Positions 52,532 through 62,565 of a stretch of 64,000 nt of DNA are shown piece by piece. Source of the stretch: Muribaculaceae bacterium (GTDB taxonomy: Bacteria; Bacteroidota; Bacteroidia; Bacteroidales; Muribaculaceae); contig JAFLTO010000002.1 in NCBI GenBank assembly GCA_022510425.1, positions 1 through 64,000 of the forward strand, given 5' to 3'. The stretch's first letter is position 1; every line of letters starts with the position of its first letter. Made by a program: the position numbers and the translations under genes. The notes below the pieces were generated by a model, which saw nothing but the letters and a program-made list of their open reading frames with translations, made no database searches and had not been told where the DNA came from.

Positions 52532-55500
52532 TTACCTGGCCAGCGATATATTGACGGCTATGCCATAATTGGAGTTGGAAGTGGGATATGAACTGTTGGA
52601 TACAAGTGGATTATTAATCTGATGGTCGAAGAAAGCTGACAGAGTCACCCGTCGGCTAAACTGATAACTTGCCATGAAATTGATCGATATAGTCTGTGTG
52701 CCGGTTGTTGCCTGGGTATAGGCAGTTTCGATTTTTCTAATCAAAGCTTGGTTATTGGCAAACGAAAAGTCAAGATTCATTGACAGGTCATTGCTTATTC
52801 CTGCTTGTTTGCTTCCTATTTTTATCACCTTGTTGAATTCGGCAATTTTCCATCCGGCTCCAATTGTGAATTGCCTGCTTGTGGTTTCAACGATTTGTCC
52901 TGCTGAAGAATTCAAATTCAAAGTTCTTGAATCCCTATACTCAGCATTCAATGATATGTCGTTGGTGAAAGTCATGTTTACTCCGATTAAAGGAGCGAAC
53001 TTTTCAGTAATTGCAACAGAAGATATATTATAGGGAGATGAAGGCACAGGAGTCTGAGTGAGTTCATCCATAGTGAAACCTAAATCATCGGTCACCCCTA
53101 TCCAATTAAGGAAACTGGAATAATTTCCCACAGAATATGTGCACTGGTAGGCATGATTGACTGTGAAGGCTTTGAAAATCTTACTCATGTTTCCCATATA
53201 TATAAAGCCATCGTAAGTCACCCTCCAGTTTGGTCGCATTGAACCAAGACCCGGGAAATGTTGCAATATGACCTTCTCGGGACTTGTACCGCTATATGCA
53301 GCCAAGAAAGCTGGAATAAGTACATCTGCACTTGTAGTCATAACCCCTCCTTGCGAAGGATTATATGGAGTTCCCCCAAGTGGATTATCTTGCATAAATC
53401 CGGAACTTGGGTATCTGAATCCCATATACTGAGACTCCACTCTATTTGCTATCACAGGTATATAACTGAGGAATTTATTGAACGCTTCAGAATTATATCC
53501 GTCGGCGGCTTTTGATCCCTTCAGTGCTGTTGCAATCGCTACATGGGTCCTTGTATATGAACCGCTAAAACTTGTCGGCATATTGGAATACATGAACTGA
53601 ACTTGTTTCGTTCTGTTATCCGTTAGATTGCTTGTCAATACAATCTTCAGACCTCGGATGGGTTCCAAAGTCAATTCAAAATTAAATTCCTTACCTTGAT
53701 TCCAAATGGCGGGAGAAGTCATATCTGATCCGGTCAGCAACCAATCCCTTGACAAGGCTTTTTCTACAAAAGATTCGTCATAGAAACCGAAGGCGAAATC
53801 CAAACCGGGAGCAAGACCATCGCCATATTTTGTGGATTGACCGAATATATCGCCAACATTAGGAGAGAATTGCGGTAACATCAAAGAATGTGAACTTCTC
53901 CAGCGGAAAGATAGGTTTCTCGGCATCATAAGGAATCGCAAGGCATGGTCAGCAATATTTTTGGCAACAGATTTCTTTTCCTGTTTTTCCTCTTCCCTCA
54001 CAATGAGTTTAATAGACCCTGTGCCTTTATTCAAGATCTCTACAGTGTTTTCATCCACAACTTTGGTTTCAAGCTTAATGGGCTTACCGTTTTGTGTGGC
54101 ATTCACTTTAATATCCTTTGTTTTGAGATTATGAGTGAATAGTGTGGATGTATCTGGTGATAAGGTTACCGCCCTTTCCACTCTCTTCTTATTATCCCTG
54201 ACGGCAGCTCCTCTTCCCCCTCTTGTATTGGCATTCCTCGTGGGTGTCTTTGAGAATCGTTTATTTACTTCCTGAAGGTATTTACTCTTATTGTAAAGGG
54301 TTTCAAAGTTAAGACGTGCATCCGCATTCCATGTGGTCTGGTTTTGGATAGAGTTACCCAAATAAAGATCCTCCACAGTGGCACCTTTGTCCCATTGATA
54401 AGTGGAAGCGTAGGTAACACTACCCGTGAGATAATCCAGGAAAGGAATCTTATTAAATGGAGCTTTATATGATCCGGTAAAAGTCTGGTTGTAATTCCAT
54501 GGAGTTCCGAGCCCCCGGATTGAAGACATCACCGTATCTTTCCATTCTTGATATTTATCAGGGAACAATTTCTTATTTACAGCACCAATAGTTTCTTCTA
54601 TTCTGGCAACAGTGTTGCTGGCAAATGTAAAGTTAAGAGACTGTGTAAGGTTCCATGTTAAATTCAATTGGCGGTTCCAATAAAAGTTTTTGCTAACCTG
54701 TACAGGCAATTGGAAATAAACATCAGTCTCGCTTCTCGTCTGTTCCTCGTAATAATAACGAGTCATGTTAGTATAGAAAGTGAGATTATTAAACATCCAG
54801 TTTATACCCCATTCCCTAAAATACTTAGCACCTTTGCTTTTACCCTGTATGAATGAGAAGGGAGTCCATGGTTTGATATAGGGACTATAACTATATTGGA
54901 AACTTCCTCGATAATCATAAGTATTCTCATATTCAGTGGTTGGATCCAGTTTTTTCTGCTTATTAAAAGAAAATGAAAGTTGGAAGTTGGCTGGATCCCA
55001 CGGCATAGGATTCTTACTTTGCACATTGAACCTGAATGAAGAAATTGAGAAACTCTCCACACTCGCCGTTGTCAATGCATAACCTTTTATTGAATCTTTT
55101 TCGTGTTTAGTTGTGGCCGCATCCAATGCATCTTTCAATAAAATATCCTGATCCAAGGGATTATATCTGGGTGTCGTTTTCTCATTACTCTTTGAATAAT
55201 ATATAGGAGCTGATAGTTTTGCTTTCTCAGGTAAGAGTTTGCCCACATCTCCCTGCACAGCCACACTATATTGCTCGTAATCGTCCATACGTCTTGTCGA
55301 TAACCCCTGGTCGACACCTCCGAAACCGGAAGTTTCCTTGTGCATGGTGAAATTCACCATACCTATATCGCTGACATTAAGATTAGCATTAATATTAGCC
55401 GCCCATCCGCCATATTCGTTAAAATCAGTTACCCTTAACTCATTAACCCAAACGATACCCTCTTTGACCATATTGGTCTTGTTTCTGATACCGATCACCA

Positions 55501-58500
55501 TTGTTCTGACATCACCAAGGTTAGGATTACCCATAACACTTACTGTGTTCTTTTCGTTATTCGGATCGGGTTCTGAATAGAGAATGAGATAGCCTACATT
55601 CTCTGTATGTTCACTCATTGCATGGTTGCGGGAAACTTTAACATTAGTGAACGCCTCAAAAGGAACATCCAAGAAATTGGAAATAGGCCAAACTTTCTGA
55701 CGATCGGCATAATTATAGTTATTATAATAACCCGGAGGAGTTATTTCGAGGGGTATTTCATACTCATAATAATTATTCTTAACATCTGAACCAAGTCTGA
55801 TAAATAAAGCCAGATCTCCATTTTGAAGATTAGTTGCGTCATTTACCAAGGCTTCAGCGTGTACCCACATTTGCAGTCTCTTATATAAACGTAGATCCTG
55901 TAGAGTGTTTTTGTAAGCTCCTCTGGAATCATGCGGTTGTAATCCTGTAACCTTTATTTGCAAGGATTGCTCGTTCAATTGTGTAGCTTGTGTTGAACCG
56001 GGATCCTGCTGACGGGTAACATCCGGCGGCAACACATAGTTGATGGGATCTCTACCGGCATTTTCCTCTATATTTACAATAGACATATCGAATAATCCTT
56101 CTGCCGGGCTTTCATTACCTCTTGAAAGATTATAATCGTAGCTTCTCCATTCTCCTCTTACAAGTTCAAGGGTTGCAAACCTAAGGTGGGTCACTTCCTT
56201 AAATCCTGTGAGGAATATTCTTGCAAAACGGATTGTGGAAAAATCACTTATGCTGCCCACCACCTTGTCGGGTTGGTTCAATGGAATTTTGAACTGATAC
56301 CAAACTGTGGTAGCCGTTCCTTCACGTGTCGTCACTACTTTTTCCCGTCTGTCGGTCACATAATTTTTCCCTACCACTAAATCTTCCGGTCGTAATGACA
56401 CCTTATATTCGAAATATCTTTCGTATTCATTAAGAGTGTTATCCTGGTTTATATCTTCTACATCAGGAACGCTTCTTGATGACTGATAATATGGATTGGT
56501 GCTTTCATCCGGAGAGAGTGAATTCATTTCCACACCATTATATCGTTTGTAACGGTCAAGAATTCCGGCCTTAATATTATCGTAATAATCACTTCTATAG
56601 AAATGATAATTGTCTCCTGCAGGGTCGTTCATAGGAGAAAATGGATCCTCTTCCATATTTTGTATTGTGGAAGCAGGAAGGCGTTCCTGAAGTCTTTCAA
56701 GATAATCTTTATAAGATCCGAAAGAGAATTCATCCTCGTTGGGAAGCCCATCCAGACCTACGTCTTGTAATACTCTCGCATTTTCGGAATTTTCAAAAGC
56801 ATAAGTAAGGGAAGTTTGTGTTGAAACCCGCCCCCAATTGGTCTCTTCAATGAAACTGTAGTTTCCATCAATGGGAATACCATTTTCATAACTCTTCTTT
56901 CCATCCTTGAGAATATCTTCACTTATTTCGCCGAAATTGAAATAAAGATCTCCTCCCTCTTCGTTTGGATTTTCCGGATCCAGGAATGGATCAAGCAACC
57001 AGAACTGAAGATATTCCACATTATTTTGCTCGAAGTTAGGGTTATCCATTTTTCTCATGATGCCGCCCCACCTTTTCTGTGGATTTATAAGATTTCCCTC
57101 TTCATCTATATTTTCGGCATCAAGATTATAAGGGCCTCTTTCAGTTGGATATATGGAAAGATTTAATGTCTGCACATAGTTGGATTCACCATAAAGAACT
57201 TCTCTTCCGGGATATATTTCATCAACTCTTACTTCTCTCACATAGGGATTGGATAATTGATGAAGATCATTTCTTATATAACCTGGTACCAGGTTGGAAT
57301 TTTTTTGTGTCCAGAATCTGTCAATATAGTTCCACGCCAGCAATGCACGGTTCTTACCATAATCCACATTATTTGAAAGTCCCGCTTCAGGAAATAATGA
57401 GTTAGGTCCCGGATCATAAGGTGTCGATGCCAAAGTCCAGGAATAAGGGTTTCTCAAATCAATACCGGTCTGAGTCCCTTCAAAGTCATCGATATAAGAA
57501 GAGCCTTTGGTGGTTCCCGATTTCTGTTTATGAGGCAACAGCTGGGCAAACTCGGCATTCACTCTGAAGGCGGAAGGAGCTGTGGCGTTAATGGTTGGCA
57601 CCTTGTTCAAAAGATTTGTGAGCCACATGAATTCTTTGTTGTAACTAAGGTTGACACCGAACATAGTATTATTGACCAACTCTTCACCAATTCCTACCTT
57701 CTCAGTTAATGCCTTTTCCGAGAAATTCATTATGGTTCCACCTATTGTGAGGTCTTTATTAAACCGATATTGGGCATCAAGACCCATCAAGGTCTTCCTT
57801 TGCATACTATATAATGACTGATTTTCCAATGTCACGCTAACATTGGTGCCCGAATCGATAATACTTTGGTTTGTTATAGTGACAATACCCAAACTGTAAT
57901 CCACGGTATAGTCGCTATTTTCGGTTAAAGTGACACCCCCGGCTGTTACAACTACTGAACCTCGAGGCACATTCATAGCATTCAGCCGGATTGTGGCCCC
58001 ACTGGATGCCTGATATTCTCCTGAGAGAGAAAATTTGTTTTTATCAGCAAATTGCTTTGCCACCGTTAATGTGGAATCGTAAAGTTCTTTATAAACATAT
58101 TGCTGAGCTATCGTCGGATTCCCGATTTTTCTTTCAAGGTGTGAACCGAAAGGCTCAACTACGGGAAAAATAATCCGGCCATTGTTTGACTGTACTGTGT
58201 AACCTTCAACATAGTCGAAGAAGCCATCCGGATTCGATTCCTGGTTAGAATCTATACGGTCGAGGTTCATAACCTGAAGCAATGGCTGATTGGCTATATC
58301 TCCAACCGGCAGATAATTGATTTCCAATCCGGTAGTGTCGCTAAGATATTTAATATTAAGTTTGAAATTCTTTTGTTGAAGTTGATACGCACCAAGAGAA
58401 TAGACATTTTTCATCATCAACTTCCATGCCGGCAATTTTGGAGAGACTGTTGTTCCCTTCAACATCTTTAGATACAGACACTCGGAGGTGTTGGTGACAT

Positions 58501-60004
58501 CGCTTGAAAACTCTCCTACTTGATATACATTTCCATTGTAGGTATATTCATATGCCACAGCTATAACTTCATCATTACCAATAGCGGATTTCAATGAAAT
58601 ATAACCGAGGGTACTGTTTAAAGTATATTCAGAAGATTTTAGAAGTCGAGCACTTTCGACTTTTTCATAGTCCTTACCACCGGTTATGCCATATGCCTGA
58701 AGGGGAGCCATGGCTTGAGTGACACTGCTAATATTTCTTGCTTCCGCATATTCGGATTTCATTACGTCTAACAGATTATTGCTTTTATTCGACGGAATGT
58801 TGTAGGAATAATTAGGGGTCCAATAATCATTGGCAAGTGTCCGGTTTTCTCCCAAGTCCATAAATCCTACAAAGTTTCTTGACTCATCATAATAACCACT
58901 CTTGTTGGTTACCCAAACCTCTATTCTTGTGATGTTTATACCTGAAGAAACGTGCGGCAGACGTGAAGCGAAACTATCGTAATTATCGTAGAAATATTGA
59001 GCGAGGAAGAAATGGCGGTTTTCATCATAATCAGCGGCATTCAATGAATATTTTGTGGTTTGGACACCTCCGGTGGTATTTACAGTTTGAGATTCACTGT
59101 TTTGTTGACTGATTAGACCTGTCAATGTAAGTTTACCGAACTGAAGCTTAGCCTTCATACCGAAAAGTGAAGTACCTCCACGAATAAGACTTGAACCTGT
59201 GGTCATACTTACATTACCCGCTTCAATACTTTTAATTATTTCATCCTCTTTACCCTCATAATTCAATTTAAGGTTTTTAGAATCAAAATCGAAAGTTGCG
59301 TCTGTATTGTAGGTCATATCGAATGTCATCTTGTCGCCTACTGATGCTCCGATAGTTGCCTGGATTTTTTGATCGAAACTGAAATATGTTTTTCTTCTCG
59401 ATTTGAGAGATAAGGATGGATTGTCGGTCTTATTACTTTTGATACCCATTGAGAGTTGAATGGAACCTTGTGTAGTAAGACGAACGCCTCCGGGTCCGAA
59501 AATCTTTTCCAACGGACCAAGAGCGAAGTTCATGTCAAGTATGTTAAAGGCTTCTTTGTCAGGTTTTGTGAATATCTCCGAGTTCCTGCTTTGGAAATAG
59601 TCAAACATTTCCTGACGAGTTATCAACCGGTTGTATTCATCGTTTGTCATCATAAAAGGGGTGACAATATCTCTTTCTCCCACTCTACTGTGTACCCAAT
59701 ACATGCCGGTTTCGGGATCGTAAATGGGCGCAAGCGTGATATTTTCAGGAGTAGCGAGATCGGCTGCATATTCACGACTCATATAATCGGAATATTCCCA
59801 CGGAATAGTGGTTTGAACCGGAGAAGGCAGGAAAGTACTGTCGGGAATCTGGGTCTCGTCCAAATACTCGGGCACTGGAGGAGCCGGAGGCTGCAGTTCA
59901 CTTTTCATGTACTGTCCGAACACAAAGACACCGGTGGCAGCAAGGGCCGCAACCGTCATTAAAAATTTGAGCAGATATGTTTTCCCGTACTTTCCGACAG
60001 GCAT
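52532..60004 (-). CDS. sprA: SprA (Sov), outer-membrane translocon of the type 9 secretion system
   Basis: Giant protein of 2490 residues, within the usual length of the family. It has an N-terminal hydrophobic signal (FLMTVAALAATGVFVFGQ), a Pro-rich entry and repeated SprA blocks, such as GSIQLSMGIKSNKTDNPSLS, KTYFSFDQKIQATIGASVGD, GGTSLFGMKAKLQFGKLTLT and RVNAEFAQLLPHKQKSGTTK. A charged linker lies at about 1935-2050 and the end is rich in barrel strands. SprA forms the single very large barrel through which C-terminal-domain cargo leaves the cell. Other T9SS genes are not in the window. The ruvA stop is one nucleotide upstream of its start, a conserved pairing. Confidence 0.95.
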   Translation of the reverse strand: MPVGKYGKTYLLKFLMTVAALAATGVFVFGQYMKSELQPPAPPVPEYLDETQIPDSTFLPSPVQTTIPWEYSDYMSREYAADLATPENITLAPIYDPETGMYWVHSRVGERDIVTPFMMTNDEYNRLITRQEMFDYFQSRNSEIFTKPDKEAFNILDMNFALGPLEKIFGPGGVRLTTQGSIQLSMGIKSNKTDNPSLSLKSRRKTYFSFDQKIQATIGASVGDKMTFDMTYNTDATFDFDSKNLKLNYEGKEDEIIKSIEAGNVSMTTGSSLIRGGTSLFGMKAKLQFGKLTLTGLISQQNSESQTVNTTGGVQTTKYSLNAADYDENRHFFLAQYFYDNYDSFASRLPHVSSGINITRIEVWVTNKSGYYDESRNFVGFMDLGENRTLANDYWTPNYSYNIPSNKSNNLLDVMKSEYAEARNISSVTQAMAPLQAYGITGGKDYEKVESARLLKSSEYTLNSTLGYISLKSAIGNDEVIAVAYEYTYNGNVYQVGEFSSDVTNTSECLYLKMLKGTTVSPKLPAWKLMMKNVYSLGAYQLQQKNFKLNIKYLSDTTGLEINYLPVGDIANQPLLQVMNLDRIDSNQESNPDGFFDYVEGYTVQSNNGRIIFPVVEPFGSHLERKIGNPTIAQQYVYKELYDSTLTVAKQFADKNKFSLSGEYQASSGATIRLNAMNVPRGSVVVTAGGVTLTENSDYTVDYSLGIVTITNQSIIDSGTNVSVTLENQSLYSMQRKTLMGLDAQYRFNKDLTIGGTIMNFSEKALTEKVGIGEELVNNTMFGVNLSYNKEFMWLTNLLNKVPTINATAPSAFRVNAEFAQLLPHKQKSGTTKGSSYIDDFEGTQTGIDLRNPYSWTLASTPYDPGPNSLFPEAGLSNNVDYGKNRALLAWNYIDRFWTQKNSNLVPGYIRNDLHQLSNPYVREVRVDEIYPGREVLYGESNYVQTLNLSIYPTERGPYNLDAENIDEEGNLINPQKRWGGIMRKMDNPNFEQNNVEYLQFWLLDPFLDPENPNEEGGDLYFNFGEISEDILKDGKKSYENGIPIDGNYSFIEETNWGRVSTQTSLTYAFENSENARVLQDVGLDGLPNEDEFSFGSYKDYLERLQERLPASTIQNMEEDPFSPMNDPAGDNYHFYRSDYYDNIKAGILDRYKRYNGVEMNSLSPDESTNPYYQSSRSVPDVEDINQDNTLNEYERYFEYKVSLRPEDLVVGKNYVTDRREKVVTTREGTATTVWYQFKIPLNQPDKVVGSISDFSTIRFARIFLTGFKEVTHLRFATLELVRGEWRSYDYNLSRGNESPAEGLFDMSIVNIEENAGRDPINYVLPPDVTRQQDPGSTQATQLNEQSLQIKVTGLQPHDSRGAYKNTLQDLRLYKRLQMWVHAEALVNDATNLQNGDLALFIRLGSDVKNNYYEYEIPLEITPPGYYNNYNYADRQKVWPISNFLDVPFEAFTNVKVSRNHAMSEHTENVGYLILYSEPDPNNEKNTVSVMGNPNLGDVRTMVIGIRNKTNMVKEGIVWVNELRVTDFNEYGGWAANINANLNVSDIGMVNFTMHKETSGFGGVDQGLSTRRMDDYEQYSVAVQGDVGKLLPEKAKLSAPIYYSKSNEKTTPRYNPLDQDILLKDALDAATTKHEKDSIKGYALTTASVESFSISSFRFNVQSKNPMPWDPANFQLSFSFNKQKKLDPTTEYENTYDYRGSFQYSYSPYIKPWTPFSFIQGKSKGAKYFREWGINWMFNNLTFYTNMTRYYYEEQTRSETDVYFQLPVQVSKNFYWNRQLNLTWNLTQSLNFTFASNTVARIEETIGAVNKKLFPDKYQEWKDTVMSSIRGLGTPWNYNQTFTGSYKAPFNKIPFLDYLTGSVTYASTYQWDKGATVEDLYLGNSIQNQTTWNADARLNFETLYNKSKYLQEVNKRFSKTPTRNANTRGGRGAAVRDNKKRVERAVTLSPDTSTLFTHNLKTKDIKVNATQNGKPIKLETKVVDENTVEILNKGTGSIKLIVREEEKQEKKSVAKNIADHALRFLMMPRNLSFRWRSSHSLMLPQFSPNVGDIFGQSTKYGDGLAPGLDFAFGFYDESFVEKALSRDWLLTGSDMTSPAIWNQGKEFNFELTLEPIRGLKIVLTSNLTDNRTKQVQFMYSNMPTSFSGSYTRTHVAIATALKGSKAADGYNSEAFNKFLSYIPVIANRVESQYMGFRYPSSGFMQDNPLGGTPYNPSQGGVMTTSADVLIPAFLAAYSGTSPEKVILQHFPGLGSMRPNWRVTYDGFIYMGNMSKIFKAFTVNHAYQCTYSVGNYSSFLNWIGVTDDLGFTMDELTQTPVPSSPYNISSVAITEKFAPLIGVNMTFTNDISLNAEYRDSRTLNLNSSAGQIVETTSRQFTIGAGWKIAEFNKVIKIGSKQAGISNDLSMNLDFSFANNQALIRKIETAYTQATTGTQTISINFMASYQFSRRVTLSAFFDHQINNPLVSNSSYPTSNSNYGIAVNISLAR

Positions 60005-60005
60005 T

Positions 60006-60596
60006 TCAGAGCATCTTCAATGCAAGCTTTATGGCTTGCTCTGTGCTCAATGTCGGTTCTTTACTAAAAACTTTACTTAACGCTTTCTGACTCTGCTGGA
60101 TAGTGAAACCTAACATCACTAAAGCGGCGGCTGCATCATCAAAGTTTGCTCCCGACACCGGCACACTTAAATTTAACGATGTGCCGGTGCCCTTTATTTT
60201 ATCTTTTAGGTCCACTATTATTCTTTGGGCTGTCTTACCTCCAATTCCTTTCACTGATTTTAAGGGGATTTCGTTACCACTTGAAATGGCATTTTCAAGT
60301 TGATCAACAGTCAACGACGACAATATCAATCTAGCCGTGTTAGGACCCACGCCGCTAACACCTATCAATAATCTGAAAGCTTCTCTGGCGCCTTTCTCTT
60401 TAAATCCATAAAGATCGTGTGCATCCTCTCTAATGGATTCATGGATATACATTTTAATCAGATCTCCTTTGGATGTGGAATTCAAGGCATCATAATCCAA
60501 TAGCGTTATGTTTAGTCCGTATCCCACTCCACCGCATTCTATCACACAATAAGTAGGCGCCAATTCAGTAACCTCTCCCTTTAAATATTCAATCAT
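60006..60596 (-). CDS. ruvA: Holliday junction branch-migration protein RuvA
   Basis: Protein of 196 residues. The N-terminal OB fold is [20 protein letters not shown], the central helix-hairpin-helix motifs are [20 protein letters not shown] and [20 protein letters not shown], and the C-terminal RuvB-contacting domain is [20 protein letters not shown]. It recognises Holliday junctions and loads RuvB. It directly precedes sprA with a 1-nt gap, so both are likely co-transcribed. Confidence 0.96.
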   Translation of the reverse strand: MIEYLKGEVTELAPTYCVIECGGVGYGLNITLLDYDALNSTSKGDLIKMYIHESIREDAHDLYGFKEKGAREAFRLLIGVSGVGPNTARLILSSLTVDQLENAISSGNEIPLKSVKGIGGKTAQRIIVDLKDKIKGTGTSLNLSVPVSGANFDDAAAALVMLGFTIQQSQKALSKVFSKEPTLSTEQAIKLALKML

Positions 60597-60660
60597 CTTA
60601 TCTTTCTATATTTAATATATCTCCGCTTATCCCACCTTCTTATCCCTAACTTTTCAGCTA

Positions 60661-60668
60661 CAAATTTA
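60661..60668 (-). promoter_or_regulatory. -7 element of the ruvA-sprA operon
   Basis: Minus-strand TAAATTTG, 65 nt before ruvA and overlapping the recR upstream region. Confidence 0.5.
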
Positions 60669-60680
60669 AAACTAAATCAT

Positions 60681-60688
60681 TATTTTTG
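60681..60688 (+). promoter_or_regulatory. -7 element of recR
   Basis: TATTTTTG followed by C. The recR ATG starts 5 nt later, so the mRNA would be leaderless or carry one or two extra bases. Confidence 0.55.
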
Positions 60689-60692
60689 CACT

Positions 60693-61301
60693 ATGGAAAC
60701 GAGAATCGATTCTCAATTGTTGGAAAAAGCAGTTGGCGAACTTTCAAAACTGCCGGGCATAGGAAGGAAAACGGCGCTAAGGTTGGCTCTACACCTTCTC
60801 CGCAAAGATCCTGAAGAGGCTAAAGCCTTGGGGGAATCTTTGATTGAAATGAGAGAGAAAATTTCTTATTGTGCTCGTTGCCATAATATATCAGAAGAGG
60901 AAACTTGCCCTATTTGCAGCGATTCGAGAAGAGATCAGAAAACTGTATGTGTTGTAGAGAATGTAAAAGATGTGATAACTATCGAAGCTACTCATCAACA
61001 CCACGGTTTATACCACGTTTTAGGAGGATTGATTTCACCTCTTGACGGCATCGGCCCTTCGGATATAGAAATCGAAAGTTTGGTGGAAAGAGTTTCAAAG
61101 GAAAATATTCAGGAAGTGATTTTAGCACTGAGTCCAACATTGGAAGGTGACACCACCAATTTCTATATTTTCAGGAAATTAAACGAATTGCCGGTTAAAG
61201 TCACAATGCTTGCCAGGGGTCTAAGCGTGGGAAATGAACTTGAATACACTGATGAACTCACATTGGGTAAATCAATCCAAAACCGTATACCTTTCAGTTA
61301 A
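60693..61301 (+). CDS. recR: Recombination mediator RecR
   Basis: Protein of 202 residues, full length. Helix-hairpin-helix [20 protein letters not shown] at 18-37, C4 zinc finger with Cys60, Cys63, Cys72 and Cys75 ([15 protein letters not shown]), Toprim domain ([34 protein letters not shown]) and the C-terminal [20 protein letters not shown]. It works with RecO to load RecA on gapped DNA. Confidence 0.97.
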   Translation: METRIDSQLLEKAVGELSKLPGIGRKTALRLALHLLRKDPEEAKALGESLIEMREKISYCARCHNISEEETCPICSDSRRDQKTVCVVENVKDVITIEATHQHHGLYHVLGGLISPLDGIGPSDIEIESLVERVSKENIQEVILALSPTLEGDTTNFYIFRKLNELPVKVTMLARGLSVGNELEYTDELTLGKSIQNRIPFS

Positions 61302-61330
61302 TAGTAACAATAATATCAACAAAATAGAAG

Positions 61331-61855
61331 ATGCTTCATTCAAAACGACTTCACTTGCGCGCGCTCGAACCCTCTGACGCCGACTTCATGTATGAAGTGG
61401 AAAACGATGCCCAGGCATGGAGATATAGTGACACTATCGCTCCTCTGTCAAGAAAGATTTTAAGAGATTATGCTCTCACATATGATGCCGATCCTTTCAC
61501 AGCCGGCCAATTACGCTTGATAATTACCGAAGAAGGAAACAGCAATCCTGTGGGAATTATTGATCTTTATGACGTTTCGCAACGCCATCAAAGAGCTTTT
61601 ATAGGAATTTATATTTGCAAGGAATATCGTGGTAAAGGATATGCTGATGAAACTATCCAATTGATAGAAGATTATGCCCATAACACCCTTCATCTGCATC
61701 AGTTGGGAGCAAAGGTTGAGGAATCTCACTTAGCAGCCGAGAATCTATTCAAAAATCGAGGATTTGAGCTTCAGGGAAACTTGCAGGACTGGCTCAGCAC
61801 ACCCGACGGAAAATTCGTCTCAATGAAAATATTCACCAAAAAACTTAAAAAGTAA
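61331..61855 (+). CDS. GNAT-family N-acetyltransferase, SpeG/RimJ-like
   Basis: Protein of 174 residues starting HSKRLHLRALEPSDADFMYE, the usual entry of RimJ/SpeG-type acetyltransferases. YICKEYRGKGYADETIQLIE is the acetyl-CoA loop, and VEESHLAAENLFKNRGFELQ the closing motifs. The substrate could be spermidine, a protein N-terminus or a small amine; it cannot be told apart here. It lies 29 nt after recR and is probably co-transcribed. Confidence 0.85.
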   Translation: MLHSKRLHLRALEPSDADFMYEVENDAQAWRYSDTIAPLSRKILRDYALTYDADPFTAGQLRLIITEEGNSNPVGIIDLYDVSQRHQRAFIGIYICKEYRGKGYADETIQLIEDYAHNTLHLHQLGAKVEESHLAAENLFKNRGFELQGNLQDWLSTPDGKFVSMKIFTKKLKK

Positions 61856-61865
61856 TATAGAGATT

Positions 61866-61892
61866 AAAGTTGTTACTATTGTATTCAACTTT
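61866..61892. terminator. Possible bidirectional terminator
   Basis: AAAGTTG (61866-61872) pairs with CAACTTT (61886-61892) between the convergent acetyltransferase and algH genes. The loop is 13 nt and the T-run is weak. Confidence 0.35.
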
Positions 61893-61897
61893 GAGCT

Positions 61898-62494
61898 TTA
61901 ATTGAGTGAAGGATCAAGAGGGACCACAAGCCAGCCTCTATACTCTTCTCCAAGATCTTTCACTTCACGGTTCCAATAGTCTATACCGCAACCCTTAAGA
62001 AGATTGGGTGATTGAGGTAAGGCATTGACTGCCCAAGTTTTACCATTGATTTCACCGGCCAACTGTCCAGGCGACCATCCACAATAACCGAGGAAGAATC
62101 GGAGTTTTCCGTCAACTTCACCTCCATTGTCAATATAGTCAATGATTTTGTCAAGATCTGCACCAACATAGATACCGGGGAGAACTTCCGCAGACGACCC
62201 CAATTCATCTCCCAAAGTATGAAGAAGAAACATTCTTTGCAAATCAACAGGACCACCGCAAAAAATGGGCACTTTCTTTCCTTCTTCCCAATCGGGCATG
62301 AGGTCGTTTAGCGTCATTTCAGTGGGTTTATTTAAAATAAGCCCGAAATGTCCCCCCTCTTCCGGCTCATCTAAAACTAATATGGCGGATCGAGAGAAAT
62401 ATTTGTCATCCATCAACGGCTCTGAAATCAACAAGGATCCCATATGAGGAGTAGCAGTGGGCAAACCTGTGAATAATATATCTTTTAAGTCCAT
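61898..62494 (-). CDS. YqgE/AlgH family protein (DUF179)
   Basis: Protein of 198 residues covering the whole AlgH fold. Motifs are GSLLISEPLMDDKYFSRSAI, GHFGLILNKPTEMTLNDLMP, IFCGGPVDLQRMFLLHTL and FFLGYCGWSPGQLAGEI. The family is widespread, and a regulatory role is proposed but not settled. A -7 element lies 27 nt upstream; the gene is divergent from lysC. Confidence 0.93.
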   Translation of the reverse strand: MDLKDILFTGLPTATPHMGSLLISEPLMDDKYFSRSAILVLDEPEEGGHFGLILNKPTEMTLNDLMPDWEEGKKVPIFCGGPVDLQRMFLLHTLGDELGSSAEVLPGIYVGADLDKIIDYIDNGGEVDGKLRFFLGYCGWSPGQLAGEINGKTWAVNALPQSPNLLKGCGIDYWNREVKDLGEEYRGWLVVPLDPSLN

Positions 62495-62520
62495 TGTATC
62501 TTTCTTTTATATGTTTATAA

Positions 62521-62528
62521 CAAATTTA
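62521..62528 (-). promoter_or_regulatory. -7 element of the algH-type gene
   Basis: Minus-strand TAAATTTG, 27 nt before the start. Confidence 0.55.
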
Positions 62529-62565
62529 AAACTTATCAGTTTTATATATGGAATAGTTTCTTAGC

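Noticed and set aside
59456..59962. Plus-strand open frame of about 168 codons
   Set aside because: Antisense to sprA, with composition expected from a shadow frame.
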